From Salinirussus salinus (GTDB lineage: Archaea > Halobacteriota > Halobacteria > Halobacteriales > Haloarculaceae), in the NCBI RefSeq assembly GCF_009831455.1, contig NZ_WOWO01000003.1, positions 124,001-188,000 on the forward strand: a stretch of DNA of 64,000 nucleotides, written 5' to 3'. Under the pieces are notes generated by a model. The model saw only the letters and a program-made list of their open reading frames with translations. It did not search any database and was not told the origin of the DNA. The translations under genes and the position numbers were made by a program. Below, in pieces: positions 61,968 to 64,000 of this stretch (within the stretch, counting starts at the first letter, position 1; the number at the start of each line of letters is the position of its first letter).

Positions 61968-62690
61968 TCAGTCGCCTATCCCTGCCGCCGGGGCCGGCCC
62001 GTCCTCGCGAGCGCGCACCGCGGCCACGACGGCGTAGACGAAGGGGGTGTCGAGCACGGCCACCCCGACCTTGACGACGTACTGGCCGACGATCAGGCCG
62101 ATCGCCTCCCCGGGCGGGAGTCCCTGGAAGACGACGAAGGCGACGGTGATGAAGATGACCGTGTCGATGAACTGGCTCGTGAGCGTCGAGCCGAGGTTGC
62201 GCAGCCACAGCCGCTCGCCGCCGGTGTACGCCCGGATCCGGTGGAAGACGAACACGTCCCAGTGCTGGCTGACGAGGTAGGCCAGCAGGCTCCCGGCCAC
62301 GATGCCCGTACTCGCGCCGAGCACCCGCGCGAAGGGGGCCTGTTCGACCGGCGATGCCGGTGCGAACACCGGGGCCGCGATGGCCAGCCAGACCAGCCCC
62401 AAGAGGACGAAGTTCATCAGGAAGGCGACGTTCACCAGCCTGGTTGCCGCCTTCCGGCCGTAGAGTTCGGCATAACAGTCCGAGGCGAAGAAGGTCACCG
62501 CGTAGGCGAAGGCGGCCGCCGGCACGAGCAGCGTCTCGCCCGCCAGCGGGAGCGCAACTGGCAGTTCCACCCCGACGAGCTTCGCGGCGGTCACCTGGGA
62601 GGTGACCAACGCGGTGACGAAAAGCGCCACCAGCCCCAGCTGCGGGACCGGGAGCCGTCCCCCGCTTGTGGGCGACTCCTCACTCGTCAT
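61968..62690 (-). CDS. yhhQ: YhhQ/VUT-family queuosine-precursor transporter
   Basis: The product is 240 residues with about six hydrophobic helices. The conserved motifs include ASDCYAELYGRKAA in loop 2-3, and LVSQHWDVFVFHRIRAYTGG, then LRNLGSTLTSQFIDTVIF. These match the YhhQ (DUF165) family that imports 7-deazaguanine precursors. Archaea use these for archaeosine in tRNA. The gene starts inside the last codons of the upstream RHH gene (11-base overlap), so the two are co-transcribed. Confidence 0.88.
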   Translation of the reverse strand: MTSEESPTSGGRLPVPQLGLVALFVTALVTSQVTAAKLVGVELPVALPLAGETLLVPAAAFAYAVTFFASDCYAELYGRKAATRLVNVAFLMNFVLLGLVWLAIAAPVFAPASPVEQAPFARVLGASTGIVAGSLLAYLVSQHWDVFVFHRIRAYTGGERLWLRNLGSTLTSQFIDTVIFITVAFVVFQGLPPGEAIGLIVGQYVVKVGVAVLDTPFVYAVVAAVRAREDGPAPAAGIGD

Positions 62691-62856
62691 CGTCGAGCCG
62701 GCCGTGGCGGGCGTCGACCTCGTCGAGGATGTCGAGGGTCTTCCGGACCGAGGCCCGGACCGCCTCGCTGCGGTTGACGAACTTCCCGTCCTCGCCGACG
62801 TGCTCGTCGAGGTCCTCCAGCAGCTCGCGTGGCACCTCGACGCTGATTTTGGGCAC
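62680..62856 (-). CDS. Ribbon-helix-helix DNA-binding protein
   Basis: The product is 58 residues from a GTG start. A strong GGAGGTGA sequence lies 6 bases before the GTG, which decides the start. The protein reads VPKISVEVPRELLEDLDEHV, then VNRSEAVRASVRKTLDILDE. This is a CopG/Arc-type RHH fold. It overlaps yhhQ by 11 bases. It may repress its own operon, and possibly respond to a queuosine precursor; that is speculation. Confidence 0.85.
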   Translation of the reverse strand: MPKISVEVPRELLEDLDEHVGEDGKFVNRSEAVRASVRKTLDILDEVDARHGRLDDDE

Positions 62857-63005
62857 TCGGCTCACCTCCCCCGGGAACCGCGGTCGCAGGCTCTCCGGGC
62901 GACGCCACCGGCGTTCGGCTCTGATGCTCGCACAGTCATCGCCGGAGAATATCCCGGCCGATGGCAAAACAGCACCGCTTTCGGGCTACCGGGGTGTGGG
63001 GCCGG

Positions 63006-63314
63006 TCACAGGTCCAGTTCGGACATCTCGTCGACGTCGAACCGCACCACCTCGGGCTCGCCGGCCAGCCACCCCGGCAGCGCCTCCGCGAAGGCCTGGT
63101 AGTGGTCGGTCTGGGAGTGGGCGGCCAGGGCCTGTTCGTCCTCGTAGCGCTCGAAAAAGCGGACGACGTTGGGGTCGTTGACGTCCGTCGTCGCGCGGTA
63201 GTCGAGGACGCCCGGTTCCTCCTCACGGACCGTCTCGGCCAGGTCACGGATGTGCTCGAGTGCCTCTTCGCGGTGTTCGGGGTCCAGCGGCATGCTGGCG
63301 TGGATGACGAGCAT
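63006..63314 (-). CDS. Antibiotic-biosynthesis-monooxygenase-like (ABM) protein
   Basis: The product is 102 residues. MLVIHASMPLDPEHREEALE begins the ferredoxin-like fold, and EPGVLDYRATTDVNDPNVVR and FFERYEDEQALAAHSQTDHY are the conserved ABM segments. These small dimeric proteins have varied oxidative or unknown roles. The ATG at 63314 is the natural family start. It is on the same strand as tatC, which is read toward it, with a gap of about 150 bases. Function unspecified. Confidence 0.85.
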   Translation of the reverse strand: MLVIHASMPLDPEHREEALEHIRDLAETVREEEPGVLDYRATTDVNDPNVVRFFERYEDEQALAAHSQTDHYQAFAEALPGWLAGEPEVVRFDVDEMSELDL

Positions 63315-63463
63315 TGCGTCCCGACCGTCGCGGGGCACCACGAAAAAGGCGTGGGTCCAAGCGGCCGCCCGACCCGCCAGTCCGCCGGCCCGCGTCCCGG
63401 TCCGGCCCGCCGCGACGGGCCGGGGCGAACTGCCGGCCGTCGCGACGGCTGGCGGCACCGGTG

Positions 63464-64000
63464 TCAGTCCGCGGCCTCGCCTTTGGCCTTGGGCGTGCGG
63501 GTGCCCGTGATGCGGGTGTACAGCCACAGCAGCCCGAGCCCGATCCCGTAGGCGAAGGACGCGGGGATGGCGAGGATGAGCATCGTGAACACGCCCTTCG
63601 GGGAGACGAGGCCGCCGACGGCGAAGAAGCCGAGCACGACCACCCGCCAGTGTTTGCGCATCGTGGTGTAGGAGACGATCCGGCCGCGGTGAAAGAGGAT
63701 CATCGTCACGGGGATCTCGACGAGGACCCCGACCCCGACAGTGGTGAAGATGACGAGCCAGCCGAAGTTGTTGACCCGGTAGGCGATCACCATCGCGGAG
63801 GTCAGCGCGTCCGTCGCCAGGAAGCCGATGATGGCGGGCGCGATGTAGAAGAACCCAAGCAGCGTGCCGCCGACCAGCGCGAGGATGATCGTCCCGCCCC
63901 AGACGCCCAGGATGCTGCGGTTGCCGGTCGTGATCCCCCGCTGTTCGATGGCCGGCCACGCGAAGTAGACGACGAGGGGGATAACGGCCACGACGGCCAG
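63464..64000 (-). CDS. tatC: Sec-independent translocase TatC (5' end beyond window)
   Basis: Only the C-terminal part is visible (179 codons). It contains hydrophobic helices and the conserved segments FYIAPAIIGFLATDALTSAM, then VGVLVEIPVTMILFHRG, and TMRKHWRVVVLGFFAVGG. The final segment LVSPKGVFTMLILAIPAS is the TatC C-terminal signature with Lys in place of the usual Asp after SP. TatC binds the twin-arginine signal, the main export route in haloarchaea. The gene could be TatCo or one half of the fused TatCt form. Confidence 0.9.
   Translation of the reverse strand: MAVVAVIPLVVYFAWPAIEQRGITTGNRSILGVWGGTIILALVGGTLLGFFYIAPAIIGFLATDALTSAMVIAYRVNNFGWLVIFTTVGVGVLVEIPVTMILFHRGRIVSYTTMRKHWRVVVLGFFAVGGLVSPKGVFTMLILAIPASFAYGIGLGLLWLYTRITGTRTPKAKGEAAD

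Overview
The window is chromosomal DNA from an extremely halophilic archaeon (class Halobacteria). G+C is very high and genes are densely packed. Most proteins are strongly acidic (Asp/Glu-rich, few Lys). Many genes have a TATA-like box about 26-32 bases before the start codon and no leader. The gene content is also haloarchaeal: Orc1/Cdc6, PolD, PCNA, PriL, Hef, Hjc, bacterio-opsin-activator type HTH proteins, halocyanin and an archaeal TatC. I do not assign a genus. I see no rRNA, tRNA, CRISPR array, insertion sequence or prophage.

The centrepiece is a chromosomal replication origin of the oriC1 type at about 17.7-18.98 kb. It lies between the leftward oapABC operon (Era-like GTPase, DUF2073 protein, zinc-ribbon protein) and the rightward orc1/cdc6 gene. 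Two origin-recognition boxes (ORBs) with G-string tails sit in inverted orientation on either side of an A+T-richer stretch. A third ORB lies just before the orc1 start codon. The order oapC-oapB-oapA / oriC / orc1 / signal peptidase / PolD small subunit matches the known haloarchaeal origin neighbourhood. ORB-like sequences also occur away from the intergenic origin: an inverted pair inside the PolD small-subunit gene (about 21.7 kb), and one upstream of a SWIM-domain gene (49.19 kb).

Layout. 0-7 kb: partial halocyanin lipoprotein, small regulators, thrC, a membrane protein, serA. 7-13 kb: CBS-domain protein, glyS, a CTP-dependent kinase-like membrane protein, and the Hef helicase/nuclease. 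13-15.8 kb: zinc-ribbon protein, mdh, small genes. 15.9-23 kb: origin region. 23-31 kb: O-acetylhomoserine sulfhydrylase-like enzyme, ArsR-type regulator, serB, cupin, HTH regulator, HD phosphohydrolase, XPD helicase. 31-35.8 kb: a dipeptide/nickel-type ABC importer with divergently placed permeases and no binding protein. 35.8-41.2 kb: malate synthase and isocitrate lyase (glyoxylate bypass) with regulators between them. 41.3-44.3 kb: SDR, CaiB/BaiF CoA-transferase and FAH-family hydrolase operon. 44.3-49.9 kb: CDF metal transporter, phosphoesterase, membrane-tethered ArsR regulator, Hjc resolvase, membrane proteins, SWIM protein. 50.1-52.7 kb: primase large subunit and PCNA. 52.8-60.2 kb: HTH regulators, ABC-2 type exporter, and a metal P1B-ATPase beside a cysteine-rich regulator. 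60.2-64 kb: PIN toxin/antitoxin pair, RlmE methyltransferase with TRAM domain, RHH-YhhQ operon, monooxygenase-like protein, partial TatC.

Taken together, the window holds a large share of the DNA replication and repair machinery (orc1, polD1, priL, pcn, hjc, hef, xpd) around an origin. It also carries central carbon metabolism (mdh, aceA, aceB), amino-acid synthesis (serA, serB, thrC, metY-like) and metal homeostasis.
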